A stretch of 54,578 nucleotides of DNA, taken from DATESN01 sp035270785. Its GTDB lineage: Bacteria; Bacillota; Clostridia; Lachnospirales; Lachnospiraceae. Both the position numbers and the translations under genes were made by a program. Of the stretch, positions 33,048-42,596 are shown piece after piece. The DNA lies in contig DATESN010000104.1 of assembly GCA_035270785.1 (NCBI GenBank), positions 1 to 54,578 of the forward strand. The letters run 5' to 3'. The first letter of the stretch is position 1. Each line of letters begins with the position of its first letter. The notes beneath the pieces are model-generated. The model searched no databases and was not told the DNA's origin. It was given only the letters and a program-made list of their open reading frames with translations.

Positions 33048-34189
33048 TTGAAAATAGCATTTAATTGTTTTTTATAACTAAAATTTTCTTTTACCTTTTC
33101 ATATCCACTAATTGCAATCTTTTCACGTATATCATCGTGTTTCAAGTAAAAATTTACTTTTTCGTATGCGTCTTCTATGCTTTGATACATGACAAGATCT
33201 CGTTCATTTTCAAAATATTGAAATATTTCTTCTTGATAGTTCGTTAACAGAAATCCTCCAGCACCTAATATATCTAGAACCCGTAATGGAATTCCTGTTT
33301 GTAATATTTTTAACGTGATATTTAAATTAATCTTTGTACTTTTGAAAATTTTCGGCATTTCCTCATCATATTTAGCACTTCCCATATGGATAACCTTAGA
33401 TAGGGCTTGATGCTGCTCTCTTGAATATAATTTTACTTGATGATAATTAGACAGTAAGGCCAATATCGTAAGTCGCTCTTTTCTTGTAATATTAGTTGCC
33501 ATGGCATAAGATAATTCTTCCCTTGATAGTTTGAAATTAGAATGTCCTAAAGATTTTACATACTGCTGATTTAAGTTCTTCATAAAATCATCTGTTAGTA
33601 ATTCATCAATCATATAATATCCATACACTTTCAACTGCGCTTCCATCATCGCATCCAAATACCCCTTTGAATAATCTGGCAATGGCTGTAGTAATTCTAG
33701 CATCGGTGAGGGATATAACTTTCCTACAAAAGAAATTTCCGCATCATATTTTTGATGATCAACCGCTGTTATTTTCAATTGATCCAACCGGTTTGTATTT
33801 ACGGCTAATGGCATATGAAAAATATTCTGATACCCTTTTTTAATATATGTTTGGACTTGCACCTGATCAAACAAAAATACATAATTGGTGAAATACCCTA
33901 ACGTGTCCTCAATTTGTCTTACATCCAAGGGATTGTCATAGCTCCATGATATATATTTTATGGAATGATGGAAGCAAGCTTGAGCTACTAGAGGAAAATA
34001 ATTAATGCTAAATACTGCATCATACTGATCCTCTTGTAGATACTTTTCAAATCGATTCATAAAAAAATCATCTTGATTTTTATCTTTGAATTTATAGGAA
34101 ACACTTTTAAAGCTAATATTATTTTCTTTAAGGGTTGTATTCACGTCTTTCTGTGTATAGGCACCCCACTCATAGATTAGTATTTTCAT
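33029..34189 (-). CDS. CgeB/DUF3880-type glycosyltransferase
   Basis: The 386-residue protein (start ATG at 34189 after AAAGGA) begins MKILIYEWGAYTQKDVN, a DUF3880-type N-terminal domain. It has SWSYDNPLDV, AEISFVGKLYPS, and a C-terminal glycosyltransferase part with LQTGIPLRVLDILGAGGFLL followed by a helical tail. The same plan is seen in the genes at 34865 and 36554, so the three form a paralogous array. The donor sugar is unknown. It overlaps the upstream gene by 20 nt. Context suggests flagellin or surface glycan assembly. Confidence 0.83.
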   Translation of the reverse strand: MKILIYEWGAYTQKDVNTTLKENNISFKSVSYKFKDKNQDDFFMNRFEKYLQEDQYDAVFSINYFPLVAQACFHHSIKYISWSYDNPLDVRQIEDTLGYFTNYVFLFDQVQVQTYIKKGYQNIFHMPLAVNTNRLDQLKITAVDHQKYDAEISFVGKLYPSPMLELLQPLPDYSKGYLDAMMEAQLKVYGYYMIDELLTDDFMKNLNQQYVKSLGHSNFKLSREELSYAMATNITRKERLTILALLSNYHQVKLYSREQHQALSKVIHMGSAKYDEEMPKIFKSTKINLNITLKILQTGIPLRVLDILGAGGFLLTNYQEEIFQYFENERDLVMYQSIEDAYEKVNFYLKHDDIREKIAISGYEKVKENFSYKKQLNAIFKAADIS

Positions 34190-34868
34190 ATAGATCCTTT
34201 CCATATTCATTTAAGAAAACATCTCTTTGGCTATGATAATCATTTAAATTTATAAATCCACAGTCATGAGCACACCAGGGTTCTTTTAATGCTGGAACCA
34301 CTACCTTCTTACCACTTCGTAGAAATTCCATACTCTGAGACACATCGTAAAAATCCCATCTTTGAAACAAGTCTTCTCGCCAAAAAAGGTCATATTGCGT
34401 AATCATTAGGAGCCCATCAATTCCTTGCATTTCCATATAACCTATTTCAACCTTCGTAAAGGCATCACTACGTTGTCTCTTTTTTTGACTATCCTGCCCA
34501 TAAAGACTGCCATATCTAATTCCATGCCACATAATGCCATCATTTGCTAGTTGTGGTGTTCCTACCGTTCCTATCATTCCTATTTGGTCATCTGATTTGA
34601 AAATCTCTAATACCTCAAATAAAAACTTCTTATTGTATATAAATACATCCTGGTGCATGTAAATTTTATATTTTGCATCACTTGCCTGCATCCCTTCGTT
34701 GTATCCTGCTGCCATAGATGTCGCTTTAGTTACTGTTAAGACATCAATCGAATATTCCTCAGGTATTTCTAGTAAGCTAATATAAAGTAAACTTTCTTCC
34801 ATATACAATTCGTCATTGGTACACATGATAAAACAAAACTTATGATTGTCCATATCTGCCTCTATCAT
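34170..34868 (-). CDS. GT2-like glycosyltransferase (StrF-type domain)
   Basis: The start is the ATG at 34868, whose last bases form an ATGA overlap with the stop of the upstream gene and which has AAAGGG 9 nt before it; the longer frame to 34952 lies inside that gene. The 232-residue protein has YNEGMQASDAKYKIYMHQDV, a DxD-like HQDV site, GTVGTPQLAND and EMQGIDGLLMIT, ending with WCAHDCGF. This resembles the Glyco_tranf_2_5 / StrF domain. It sits between two CgeB-type genes with which it is translationally coupled. Confidence 0.78.
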   Translation of the reverse strand: MIEADMDNHKFCFIMCTNDELYMEESLLYISLLEIPEEYSIDVLTVTKATSMAAGYNEGMQASDAKYKIYMHQDVFIYNKKFLFEVLEIFKSDDQIGMIGTVGTPQLANDGIMWHGIRYGSLYGQDSQKKRQRSDAFTKVEIGYMEMQGIDGLLMITQYDLFWREDLFQRWDFYDVSQSMEFLRSGKKVVVPALKEPWCAHDCGFINLNDYHSQRDVFLNEYGKDLYENTNL

Positions 34869-36529
34869 TTCAATTGACCCTTTAGCATCTCTTTTTCTTC
34901 TTTTGGTAATCCCCAAAACAGAATCGGCTTCACATTTTCGACTTTTCCGCACTTTTCAAACATCTTTGCTAGCTCAATACAGACTTTTTCTTTGTTGTAA
35001 ATCGCATTATCTCCAATCATCATAAGAAGAAATCTTGATATGGGATATTCCTCCATAAAGGCTATTAATTCTTCCTGCAGATCTTTTGGAAGGTCGAGTT
35101 CGATTCTTCGAAGGAAAAACTTAACTTTTACAAATACATTCATTGCTTGTTCCAATGAGTGTACATAAGAAAATACAGTTGGTACTTTAAATCTTTTTTC
35201 CAATAAATAGGCATCACACAATATTTTCATTTGAGCCAGTTGGTTATCACTTTCTGTACATTTCAATACGTTGGGACTTGTAATATATTGCACAAGCTTA
35301 TCTATAGAAGCACTATCCCCAAGTCCTAATAAAGAATTTATATAATCCTTCATATAATGATTACTTCCCTGCTCAACCACATGAAAAAGACTACATAGTT
35401 TATTCTCAAAGGTAAAAATACGCTTTACCTTTTCATTACCACGATGGGCAATTGCTTGGCGCTCCTCTTCATGGGTTAAATAATACTCCACTTTTTCCAT
35501 AAAATCCTTTTCATTACGGAATAATACAAGTTCTTCTCCATCCACAAAATATTCTGCCAGCTCTGGTTGATAATTAGAAAGTAAAAAACCACCACATGCC
35601 ATAATGTCAAGAGCCCTAAGGGGGATGCCTGACTCAATGGAGCGAAGTGTAATATTGATATTGATCTTACTATTGTGAAATACCAAAGGCATCTTTGTAT
35701 TGTAATCAATATATTCATGCATTTTTGCCTTAGCTATAAAAGCGTCTTCTGACCCCGTATAGATATCTACCGAATAATGTAGCGCAATGTTTTGTAAAAG
35801 ACGTTTCCGTTCCTCTACTGTAACCTTTTTATTTAAAACAGATGCCGCCATCCATTTTTGTGGTGCGCAATAATTAGGACCTAATTCTAAATCCGCTCTT
35901 TCCATAAGTAATTTTGTTAATTCTTCATTCAAATTATCTCGAATATTGTTTTCGCCATATAAAAAAACTTGACTTTCTATAATTTCTTGTAATAATTCTT
36001 CTTGCTCTTTAGACAATGTTCCTAACTCATCAAAATAGTTGTATTGATCTGAATATAAGCTTCCCACAAAGGAAATATCGGATTTATATTTTTGATTAGC
36101 GATGTTCTGTTCTATCACTTCTTTAAAATAGTTAGTATCCGTGGCAAGGGATAAATAGTAAGCACATTTCACTCCCAATTTCACTAAATCTTCAAGCTGC
36201 TTTTTATCAAATACAAAAATTGAATTATATGGTGAATTTATTTTATTTGAGTAAAGAGTATTATGGGGGGAATCATAGATCCATGAAATATAGTTAATTT
36301 TAACCGTTTCACAAATGGAAGAAACAATGGGAAAATAATCATAACTAAACACATAGTCAAACCTTTGGTCATGTAACTTCGTTAATAGTTCTATGGAGAA
36401 TTTTCCATCTATGTCATAATCTTTTCGTTTTGCGGAAAAGGGGATGACCTCAAAACCAACTGACTGAAGCCCCCTATGCAAGGAATCTTCCGATAAAGCG
36501 CCCCATTTATATAACAGTATTTTCTTCAT
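34865..36529 (-). CDS. CgeB/DUF3880-type glycosyltransferase with C-terminal extension
   Basis: The 554-residue protein starts MKKILLYKWGALSEDSLHRG and has the same blocks as its neighbour: ISWIYDSPHNTLYS, SDISFVGSLYSDQYN and RSIESGIPLRALDIMACGGF. Residues beyond about 380 form an extra helical domain (around LGLGDSASIDKLVQY to the end) not present in the shorter paralogue. Its downstream gene starts within its stop codon. Donor and acceptor are unknown. Confidence 0.83.
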   Translation of the reverse strand: MKKILLYKWGALSEDSLHRGLQSVGFEVIPFSAKRKDYDIDGKFSIELLTKLHDQRFDYVFSYDYFPIVSSICETVKINYISWIYDSPHNTLYSNKINSPYNSIFVFDKKQLEDLVKLGVKCAYYLSLATDTNYFKEVIEQNIANQKYKSDISFVGSLYSDQYNYFDELGTLSKEQEELLQEIIESQVFLYGENNIRDNLNEELTKLLMERADLELGPNYCAPQKWMAASVLNKKVTVEERKRLLQNIALHYSVDIYTGSEDAFIAKAKMHEYIDYNTKMPLVFHNSKININITLRSIESGIPLRALDIMACGGFLLSNYQPELAEYFVDGEELVLFRNEKDFMEKVEYYLTHEEERQAIAHRGNEKVKRIFTFENKLCSLFHVVEQGSNHYMKDYINSLLGLGDSASIDKLVQYITSPNVLKCTESDNQLAQMKILCDAYLLEKRFKVPTVFSYVHSLEQAMNVFVKVKFFLRRIELDLPKDLQEELIAFMEEYPISRFLLMMIGDNAIYNKEKVCIELAKMFEKCGKVENVKPILFWGLPKEEKEMLKGQLK

Positions 36530-36553
36530 TTATCAAACTCTCCCGTTTATTAA

Positions 36554-37330
36554 CTACTTTAAGGTTTCCATCATTTTTTCCACTCTTTGAATGTAGGTAT
36601 GCTCTGCATGTACTTTTTTGTAGCCATTTGCTAAGATAGTAACTCTTTCCTTTTCATGAGATAGATAATAGGCGATCTGATCTTTTAGTTCTTCTATACT
36701 ATGATAAACAACAATGTCCTTGTTTGGCTCGAAGTAATCATATATTTCTTCCCAATTATTAAATTGCCTGTAAAAAACATCCTCCACCTGATCGGTGACG
36801 TCTTTGGGTAAGATTTTTAACCATTCATCATAAAGATTATTATGATAAAGATTGCCAACAAAAGATACATCTCTTTTATAATGGGCTATCTCTTCCTCTG
36901 TAATAACTAAATTTCTTAATCTTAAAGAATTAATTGCTAGTGGCAAATAATACACATGAGGTAAATGATAGGAATGAAGTTCTTCATAAAACCGTTTGTC
37001 AAAAACAAAAAAATGATTACACTTATTATACATATTCTTTGCAAAGATATGTAAAATGGGACTATCAAAGCTCCAGGAAAGATATGGTATCCCCATCTCC
37101 TCACATACATCTGAGAGAAGTGGCATGTAATTCCAAGTAAAGCAGACCTCTATGTCATTACTTTTTATATTTCTTTTTATTTTTTCATATAGGCGTTGTT
37201 TCTCGGATTGATCTAAAATGATATAAGTAACCCATTCATCAAACGGTACCACATGATGTCCTTTTTCTGCAAACGCCCACGAAATATCTGATACATGAGC
37301 TTCCGGTGAATATATGATTAATAGATTCAT
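36554..37330 (-). CDS. Shortened CgeB/DUF3880-type protein (internal deletion)
   Basis: The 258-residue protein aligns with the start of the paralogue at 33029 (NLLIIYSPEAH, ISWAFAEKGHH, LSWSFDSPILHIF, RDVSFVGNLYHNN) up to about residue 185, then jumps to the C-terminal helical end (DIVVYHSIEELKDQIAYYL, GYKKVHAEHTYIQRVEKMM). The block of roughly 130 residues holding the GIPLRxLDI-type catalytic region is absent with the frame kept. It may be an inactive remnant or a regulatory partner. AAGGAA precedes the ATG. Confidence 0.78.
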   Translation of the reverse strand: MNLLIIYSPEAHVSDISWAFAEKGHHVVPFDEWVTYIILDQSEKQRLYEKIKRNIKSNDIEVCFTWNYMPLLSDVCEEMGIPYLSWSFDSPILHIFAKNMYNKCNHFFVFDKRFYEELHSYHLPHVYYLPLAINSLRLRNLVITEEEIAHYKRDVSFVGNLYHNNLYDEWLKILPKDVTDQVEDVFYRQFNNWEEIYDYFEPNKDIVVYHSIEELKDQIAYYLSHEKERVTILANGYKKVHAEHTYIQRVEKMMETLK

Positions 37331-37479
37331 CTTATGTTTTCCTTACTTCAATATTTTCTCCAAAAAGCATTGTAATCATAACAAACAAAGTTATATTTGT
37401 AAAAATATGTATATTTAAAGTCACCAATTTAATTTATAATACCATATTTAAAACTAATAAAAAGCTATAGAATTAACGG

Positions 37480-38508
37480 TCATAAGTATAGTCTTCGACT
37501 TATATTGTGTTTTTCTACCTCGAAATAGGAATTATTATAAAGATTGATATCCATATAATCAAATTTAAATTTCGATTTCCACAAACAGTAGGGAAGACTT
37601 AATTGATCCCTTCTACTACCTCTTTCAATTTCTGACCACCATTGTTCCATTAGTTCTATCACTTCTTTATCATTGTGATTCCTCCACAGAAGCCCACATG
37701 CTATAAGACCGAAATCTTTTGGAAAACCATTTTTTTTGTATTCGTTCATTTGCCTTTCTATAGTAGAAACACTATCTAATTTTCCTTCCATACACACTTT
37801 TGCTTCTTCATATGCACATATTCTGATTCCATGAATAATAAATAGGCAATTTTCTTTACCAACTTGATTGAATAACAACTGCACCAAACTTTTTTTTATT
37901 CTTACAGACGCATCAACCCAAATACTCCAGTTATATTCCGGTAGATATTTATGTGGCAATATCTTGTATATTTTAGCTTTTCTTAGGGGGTCATCCTCAT
38001 ACATCGCATCTATTGTAATAATGCTCCATGTTGATGATTTTAGATTTTTGTTATCAGTAAAACATATATAATCTGCTTCTTTATCTATAAACTCCGGTTC
38101 CTTCAATTCATCGTAATTTCCAAATATGGCTGTGTAAATTACAATTTTATTTTCTTTTAATAATGTTCTTTCTTTCTCTTCCTTTTTATAGTGCTTTCCA
38201 TATTCTTGCTTCAAAACTTCTTTTGTAGTAAAGTCGTTTCCATCCACTATAATCTTTTCAGCCTCTACCCCATACAGCTTTATCAATTTTTCCTTTATTT
38301 CTTCTGAGTAAACACTAGCGATTAGTATTTTATCAAATTGATAATTTTTTATATTATCCGAATGATCCACTAAATATCCTAAACAATCGCTACCTTGTTT
38401 TTCTATATTACTGTCTAAACAACAGATAATTTTCATCTTATCTAAAATTTTCAATTTCCCGATGACTTTTTTTGCAGTGGAACCGCTTCCATAAATAATA
38501 ACACCCAT
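37480..38508 (-). CDS. Rossmann module plus DUF616 glycosyltransferase-like domain
   Basis: The N-terminal 110 residues are a small nucleotide-binding-type module (VIIYGSGSTAKKVIGKL, IICCLDSNIEKQG, KILIASVYSEEIKEKL). From about residue 120 a DUF616 (TOD1/MUCI70-like) domain follows: VIYTAIFGNYDELKEPEF, YICFTDNK, WSIWVDASVRIKKSL and SRRDQLSLPYCLWKSK. The start is the ATG at 38508 (after GGGAGG), which overlaps the upstream gene by 71 nt. It is probably a glycosyltransferase with a sugar-nucleotide sensing module (inference). Confidence 0.8.
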   Translation of the reverse strand: MGVIIYGSGSTAKKVIGKLKILDKMKIICCLDSNIEKQGSDCLGYLVDHSDNIKNYQFDKILIASVYSEEIKEKLIKLYGVEAEKIIVDGNDFTTKEVLKQEYGKHYKKEEKERTLLKENKIVIYTAIFGNYDELKEPEFIDKEADYICFTDNKNLKSSTWSIITIDAMYEDDPLRKAKIYKILPHKYLPEYNWSIWVDASVRIKKSLVQLLFNQVGKENCLFIIHGIRICAYEEAKVCMEGKLDSVSTIERQMNEYKKNGFPKDFGLIACGLLWRNHNDKEVIELMEQWWSEIERGSRRDQLSLPYCLWKSKFKFDYMDINLYNNSYFEVEKHNISRRLYL

Positions 38509-39355
38509 ATTTCCTCCCACACCCCTTCTTGCCCATTTTACCAACTAAAAAATCCTTTGCACCTAATATCATATATGCATATTTCTTCAAGCTTCTGGTT
38601 TCATAGAAGATGGTAAATAGAAGATTCTTTATATTCTTCGGTTTTTCTCTGCAAATATCTTCTACAAATTTATACTTTTTATATTTGAAATAGACGTACA
38701 AATTATTGCGAACGGCATAGTAATATCGAATAGGTGGATAATTATAGGATATTAAATTACCATGCTTTGTAGGACTTCCCAGTTGATGTTCCATATAAAC
38801 ATCATTCAACCTTGCAATCTTATATCCCTTTAGTATCAAACGAATGCAATATTCATGATCCACTTCACCTATAAAAAGCTTGTTTAAAAAACCTCCAAGC
38901 TCCTTACAGACATTAACATCTATTATACTTCCCGATGTAATTGCCTGTCTAACAAACTCAACTGAATCAGACGAATTCCATCTCTTCCCATTGTGTCTAT
39001 AATTAGGGCATACTATTTTCACCAAATGGTTATGTACATCTTCAATATAATGAATCATAATTTTAACTTGTTCACTTGCAATTTTACTGTCTTGATCCAT
39101 TGTTAAAAGCCATGTGTATCCATCTCGAACAGAATAATTTACCCCAACATTTAACGCATATGCAATTCCCCTATTTCCATTCAAACTAATATATCTGCAT
39201 TTATTATTTCTACAAATTAGACGAATTAAAGACTTATTATACTTTTCAGAATTATCTATCACATATAATCTATCAACTGCATCTATATAAGAACAAATAT
39301 TGTCCCAAACATCCATCCCTGGATTATAAAGAATGATACTTCCTGCAAGCTTCAT
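38438..39355 (-). CDS. GT2 family glycosyltransferase (rhamnosyltransferase-like)
   Basis: The 305-residue protein opens AGSIILYNPGMDVWDNI and shows LYVIDNSEKYN, NRGIAYALNVGV, the LLTMDQDSKI site and FIGEVDHEYCIRL, as in RfbF-type rhamnosyltransferases. AGGAG lies 7 nt before the ATG. Its last 24 residues (GCGRKYGCYYLWKRFHCKKS) are encoded over the start of the next gene in another frame and look like read-through after a lost stop. Confidence 0.85.
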   Translation of the reverse strand: MKLAGSIILYNPGMDVWDNICSYIDAVDRLYVIDNSEKYNKSLIRLICRNNKCRYISLNGNRGIAYALNVGVNYSVRDGYTWLLTMDQDSKIASEQVKIMIHYIEDVHNHLVKIVCPNYRHNGKRWNSSDSVEFVRQAITSGSIIDVNVCKELGGFLNKLFIGEVDHEYCIRLILKGYKIARLNDVYMEHQLGSPTKHGNLISYNYPPIRYYYAVRNNLYVYFKYKKYKFVEDICREKPKNIKNLLFTIFYETRSLKKYAYMILGAKDFLVGKMGKKGCGRKYGCYYLWKRFHCKKSHREIENFR

Positions 39356-39378
39356 AACATATCTCCTATTAATAATAA

Positions 39379-39855
39379 TTAAATTTCATATATAATATCT
39401 TCCAATGAAACAATGGGGAAACTTACCTTTTCCTGAAGCTTTTCATAAATATCCTCAAAATCAAAAGTTGCAGTCACAATAATCGCATCAACCTCATCCA
39501 GTGTTTCGTCAAGATCGAAAATTTCCAAACCCGTAATTTCACAATTAGCCATCTTATCAACTGCATATTTAATTTTAATATCAGTGTTTTCCAATTCACT
39601 ATATAAGCGCTTTCCCAATTCGCCCATTCCATATATGGCAATTTCTTTGTAACCATTCTCTACAAAATAGGATTCCATACATTTTCCTTTTTGCTTCAAT
39701 TGCAGCCAATGATTAAGCATATAATAGTAAGATTTAAACTTATCTACTTTTCCATTATATTTATTAAAATTTTTTCCAACAGTTACAACTGCAATTCCTA
39801 TCCCAATTATTATTCCAATGCTTCCAGCAAGTACTGCAACTATTCCTTTTTTCAT
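39379..39855 (-). CDS. Single-TM protein with C-terminal Rossmann module
   Basis: The start is the ATG at 39855 (AAGGAG 8 nt upstream); a GTG is immediately before it. The 158-residue protein has an N-terminal membrane helix (VLAGSIGIIIGIGIAVVTV) and a soluble part with EIAIYGMGELGKRLYSEL, KYAVDKMANCE, VDAIIVTATFDFEDIYE and a final FPIVSLEDIIY. It resembles PglD-type N-terminal domains and the modules of the genes at 37480 and 42597. No catalytic domain follows it here. Confidence 0.72.
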   Translation of the reverse strand: MKKGIVAVLAGSIGIIIGIGIAVVTVGKNFNKYNGKVDKFKSYYYMLNHWLQLKQKGKCMESYFVENGYKEIAIYGMGELGKRLYSELENTDIKIKYAVDKMANCEITGLEIFDLDETLDEVDAIIVTATFDFEDIYEKLQEKVSFPIVSLEDIIYEI

Positions 39856-39869
39856 CACTCTTTCTCCTT

Positions 39870-40379
39870 TTATAGTTTAATTATCATCTTATACATCTCT
39901 CTGCCACTTGAATCTTGAGTTCTATCTTTTATTTCAAATCCTGCTCGTTCATAAATTTTGACCGCAACCAGATTATCTTGATATACTTCTAGATATAACT
40001 GTTGTAACTGTAATTGTTCCTTCGCAATTGCAATTGCCGCCATTGTCGCAAGATATCCGGTCCCCTTAGTATACATAACCGCAGTATCTTTTAGTAGCCT
40101 TCCATATTCTGCAATTCCTTGCACAAAATCTATATGATAAATAGCATTTCCACCTAAAAAGTCCCCTTGCATATTGTATATTGAAAACATATAATCAGAT
40201 TCCTTTACTAAATACTGTTTGAACCAGTTCTCTTGTTCCTGTTCTGACAGAACATTTCTATCTGTAAACCATTTTCTATTTTCCACTCTGTTTCTTATTG
40301 CACAGTATTTTTGATTCTCATTTTCTGTCATAAGCTTCAATATTATTTCATGACTTTCAAACTTTACTTGTTTTTTCAT
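39870..40379 (-). CDS. GNAT acetyltransferase of the sugar-modifying type
   Basis: The 169-residue protein has the RimJ/PseH-like layout: IRNRVENRKWFTDRNVLSEQ, FSIYNMQGDFLGGNAIYHID, GTGYLATMAAIAIAKEQLQL, and VYQDNLVAVKIYERAGFEIK for acetyl-CoA binding. Similar enzymes N-acetylate amino sugars such as those made by DegT aminotransferases. It lies 15 bp after a DegT aminotransferase gene, which supports a joint pathway. Confidence 0.8.
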   Translation of the reverse strand: MKKQVKFESHEIILKLMTENENQKYCAIRNRVENRKWFTDRNVLSEQEQENWFKQYLVKESDYMFSIYNMQGDFLGGNAIYHIDFVQGIAEYGRLLKDTAVMYTKGTGYLATMAAIAIAKEQLQLQQLYLEVYQDNLVAVKIYERAGFEIKDRTQDSSGREMYKMIIKL

Positions 40380-40394
40380 ATTCCGTATCTCAAA

Positions 40395-41531
40395 TTATAA
40401 TTGTTGAATATTTTTAATGACTTCATCACATATATACTGAATATCATCAAATGTCAGTCGTAAATGCATTGGTAAAGAAATTACATGATTACTTACATAT
40501 TCGGCATGAGGGCATGTTCCTTGTGCGTATGCGTACATTTTATATAATGTATTATCTGAATAATGAACACCCGGATAGATATCAGCAGAATTTAAAGCAA
40601 GCATCAATTCATCTCGGTTCTCCACTATAATTTGGTACAGATGTCCAGAGGTACAGCATTCCTTTGGAAATTGAACCTGTTTAATGTAATCAGAATACTT
40701 TTCTAAACGCTCCCGATACCAACAAGCTAATTGTCTTCTATATGCATTATCTCTATCAAGATATCTTAATTGCACTAATGCAACTGACGCAGTGAGTGAA
40801 TTGCCATGTGCTTTTTCCCCAATATACTCTACATCATATTTCCATTTATAATTACCAAAATTCGTTGTTCTTGTATAGGTATCCTTATCGATTCCTAGCC
40901 ATGATTTTTTTCTGACAATTTCATCAAACTCACCCTTTTTAAAGCAAATCATACCACTATCTGCAGTTGGCAAATTTTTAACTGCCTGGAAAGAATATAC
41001 TACAACCTCTGCTTCTTTTCCTGGAATGTGACCATTTATGCGAGTTCCTGCCATATGTGCCGCATCTAAAATTAATTTTAAATTGTATTTCGTACACAGT
41101 TCCACTATCTCATCATAAGCACCCGTATTTCCACCTATACCAACAAACATAACCGCTCGTGTCTTTTCTGTAATTCTCTCTTCAACCGATTTGGGATTTA
41201 AGCACATAGTATCATCAATATCTGCAAAAACTGCTCTCATACCTGATTTGGGAATAGCATGATTCGTTGATACAAATGTGATAGGAGTCGTTATTATTTC
41301 ATCATCCTCTTCCCATCCATATTGTTCCTTTAAAATTTCAACAGCTAAATATAACCCTGCTGTTGCAGAATTTAAATAATGTGCAAAAGGTAATCCCGTA
41401 TATTTTTTCCACTGTTCTTCAAATTCTACCGTTTTATAACCAAGGCCTGTCCAACCTTTTTCCAGACATTCCCGGATTTCAATCATACATTCTTCTACCT
41501 CAAACTTTGGTACAAATAATTGTATTCCCAT
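40395..41531 (-). CDS. DegT/DnrJ/EryC1/StrS aminotransferase
   Basis: This PLP enzyme family aminates keto-sugars. The 378-residue protein (start ATG at 41531 after GGAGG) has EKGWTGLGYKTVEFEEQWKK, LILDAAHMAGTR with the PLP Asp, and the lysine region VVVYSFQAVKNLPTADSG with Lys in SFQAVKN. HVISLPMHLRLT is the usual end. It is next to the GNAT gene. The sugar (PseC/LegC-type or Qui4N-type) cannot be set. Confidence 0.88.
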   Translation of the reverse strand: MGIQLFVPKFEVEECMIEIRECLEKGWTGLGYKTVEFEEQWKKYTGLPFAHYLNSATAGLYLAVEILKEQYGWEEDDEIITTPITFVSTNHAIPKSGMRAVFADIDDTMCLNPKSVEERITEKTRAVMFVGIGGNTGAYDEIVELCTKYNLKLILDAAHMAGTRINGHIPGKEAEVVVYSFQAVKNLPTADSGMICFKKGEFDEIVRKKSWLGIDKDTYTRTTNFGNYKWKYDVEYIGEKAHGNSLTASVALVQLRYLDRDNAYRRQLACWYRERLEKYSDYIKQVQFPKECCTSGHLYQIIVENRDELMLALNSADIYPGVHYSDNTLYKMYAYAQGTCPHAEYVSNHVISLPMHLRLTFDDIQYICDEVIKNIQQL

Positions 41532-41553
41532 CTCTTTTCCTCCATTCGTAAAT

Positions 41554-42549
41554 CTATTTATTACTTTTTTCATTTTTTATTGTAAACAATACATCTTTAA
41601 TAAAATGTTTAGGAGAATATTCTCCTTTATAATGGTAATTGACTAATTCTCTATCTTTAATAAACTCCACATCTATATCTTCTAAGTTCTCAAATACTTT
41701 CATATAACGTTCATCATAAAATTCAAAATTACGAATGCTTTGATTATTCGTCAGCAACTTTTTATTATAACATAAAGCCTCAACATATCTTAATGTAGCC
41801 GAACTTTGCCCTGGCTCTACGATTTCTAATATACAGTTGGATTTCATAACTTCCCTTAATATCTCCGGATATGGTTTCCATTTTGAATATTTAATTTCTT
41901 TAATCGCTCCTGTATTATATCCGTTTCTCACAAGATTAAAATCCGTTTTTATATTATTTCGTTCCGCTAATATACTGATTTCTTTTAATAAGGTCGTTCT
42001 TCCTTTATCAAATCCCATATAAAATAAATCATTTGTAAATATTTTGTTATTCTCTATTTTTATTTTAGAATATATTTCCGTAAAAGATTTCAAATTGTAC
42101 CTTTTTGCATCCTCATTATCCGATGAGTAAATATAATCAAATTTATTTTCTAAATCTTTTAAATCAATTCCAAAAACTTTAGGTTTTCTCTTATTTTTTA
42201 TTTGATTAATACAGCATAAAATGACCGTTGCTTGATATTTTTTTTTTAAATAATCAACAAACTCTAAGTTATTTAAACAGGGATGCGCATCATTAATAAT
42301 AACAATATTGTGATCTTGTTTTCTTATTCCGGAATTATTTAAATAAATACGATACCAAAAATAGTTCCATATACTTTTTTTACAGTTATTCTTATGAAAT
42401 TCAATAACACTATCCTTACGGCACCATTTGGGTGCGTTGCTTAAAGTAACACCTTTTAAATTGATTACATCTTTCCACATAATATAGCTATAATCATCTT
42501 CTGGATTAATTATATTCTTCCATCGCAAAATTTTTACCCTATCACTCAT
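41554..42549 (-). CDS. Putative glycosyltransferase, family not assigned
   Basis: The 331-residue protein has a C-terminal half with DLFYMGFDKGRTTLLKEIS, NCILEIVEPGQSSATLRYVE and ALCYNKKLLTNNQSIRN, patterns seen in capsular and O-antigen cluster transferases of the GT-B type. The N-terminal half (NIVIINDAHPCLNNLEFVD) is less clear. AGGAGG lies 7 nt before the ATG. It is in the middle of the glycan gene run and probably acts on the same polymer. Confidence 0.6.
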   Translation of the reverse strand: MSDRVKILRWKNIINPEDDYSYIMWKDVINLKGVTLSNAPKWCRKDSVIEFHKNNCKKSIWNYFWYRIYLNNSGIRKQDHNIVIINDAHPCLNNLEFVDYLKKKYQATVILCCINQIKNKRKPKVFGIDLKDLENKFDYIYSSDNEDAKRYNLKSFTEIYSKIKIENNKIFTNDLFYMGFDKGRTTLLKEISILAERNNIKTDFNLVRNGYNTGAIKEIKYSKWKPYPEILREVMKSNCILEIVEPGQSSATLRYVEALCYNKKLLTNNQSIRNFEFYDERYMKVFENLEDIDVEFIKDRELVNYHYKGEYSPKHFIKDVLFTIKNEKSNK

Positions 42550-42596
42550 TTTTGCCTCCTTATGCTTCCTATTATGTAGATATAATTTTACATAAA

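Noticed and set aside
34869..34952. Longer N-terminus for the StrF-type glycosyltransferase
   Set aside because: The extra codons lie wholly inside the upstream gene and lack a ribosome site; the ATGA overlap start is better.
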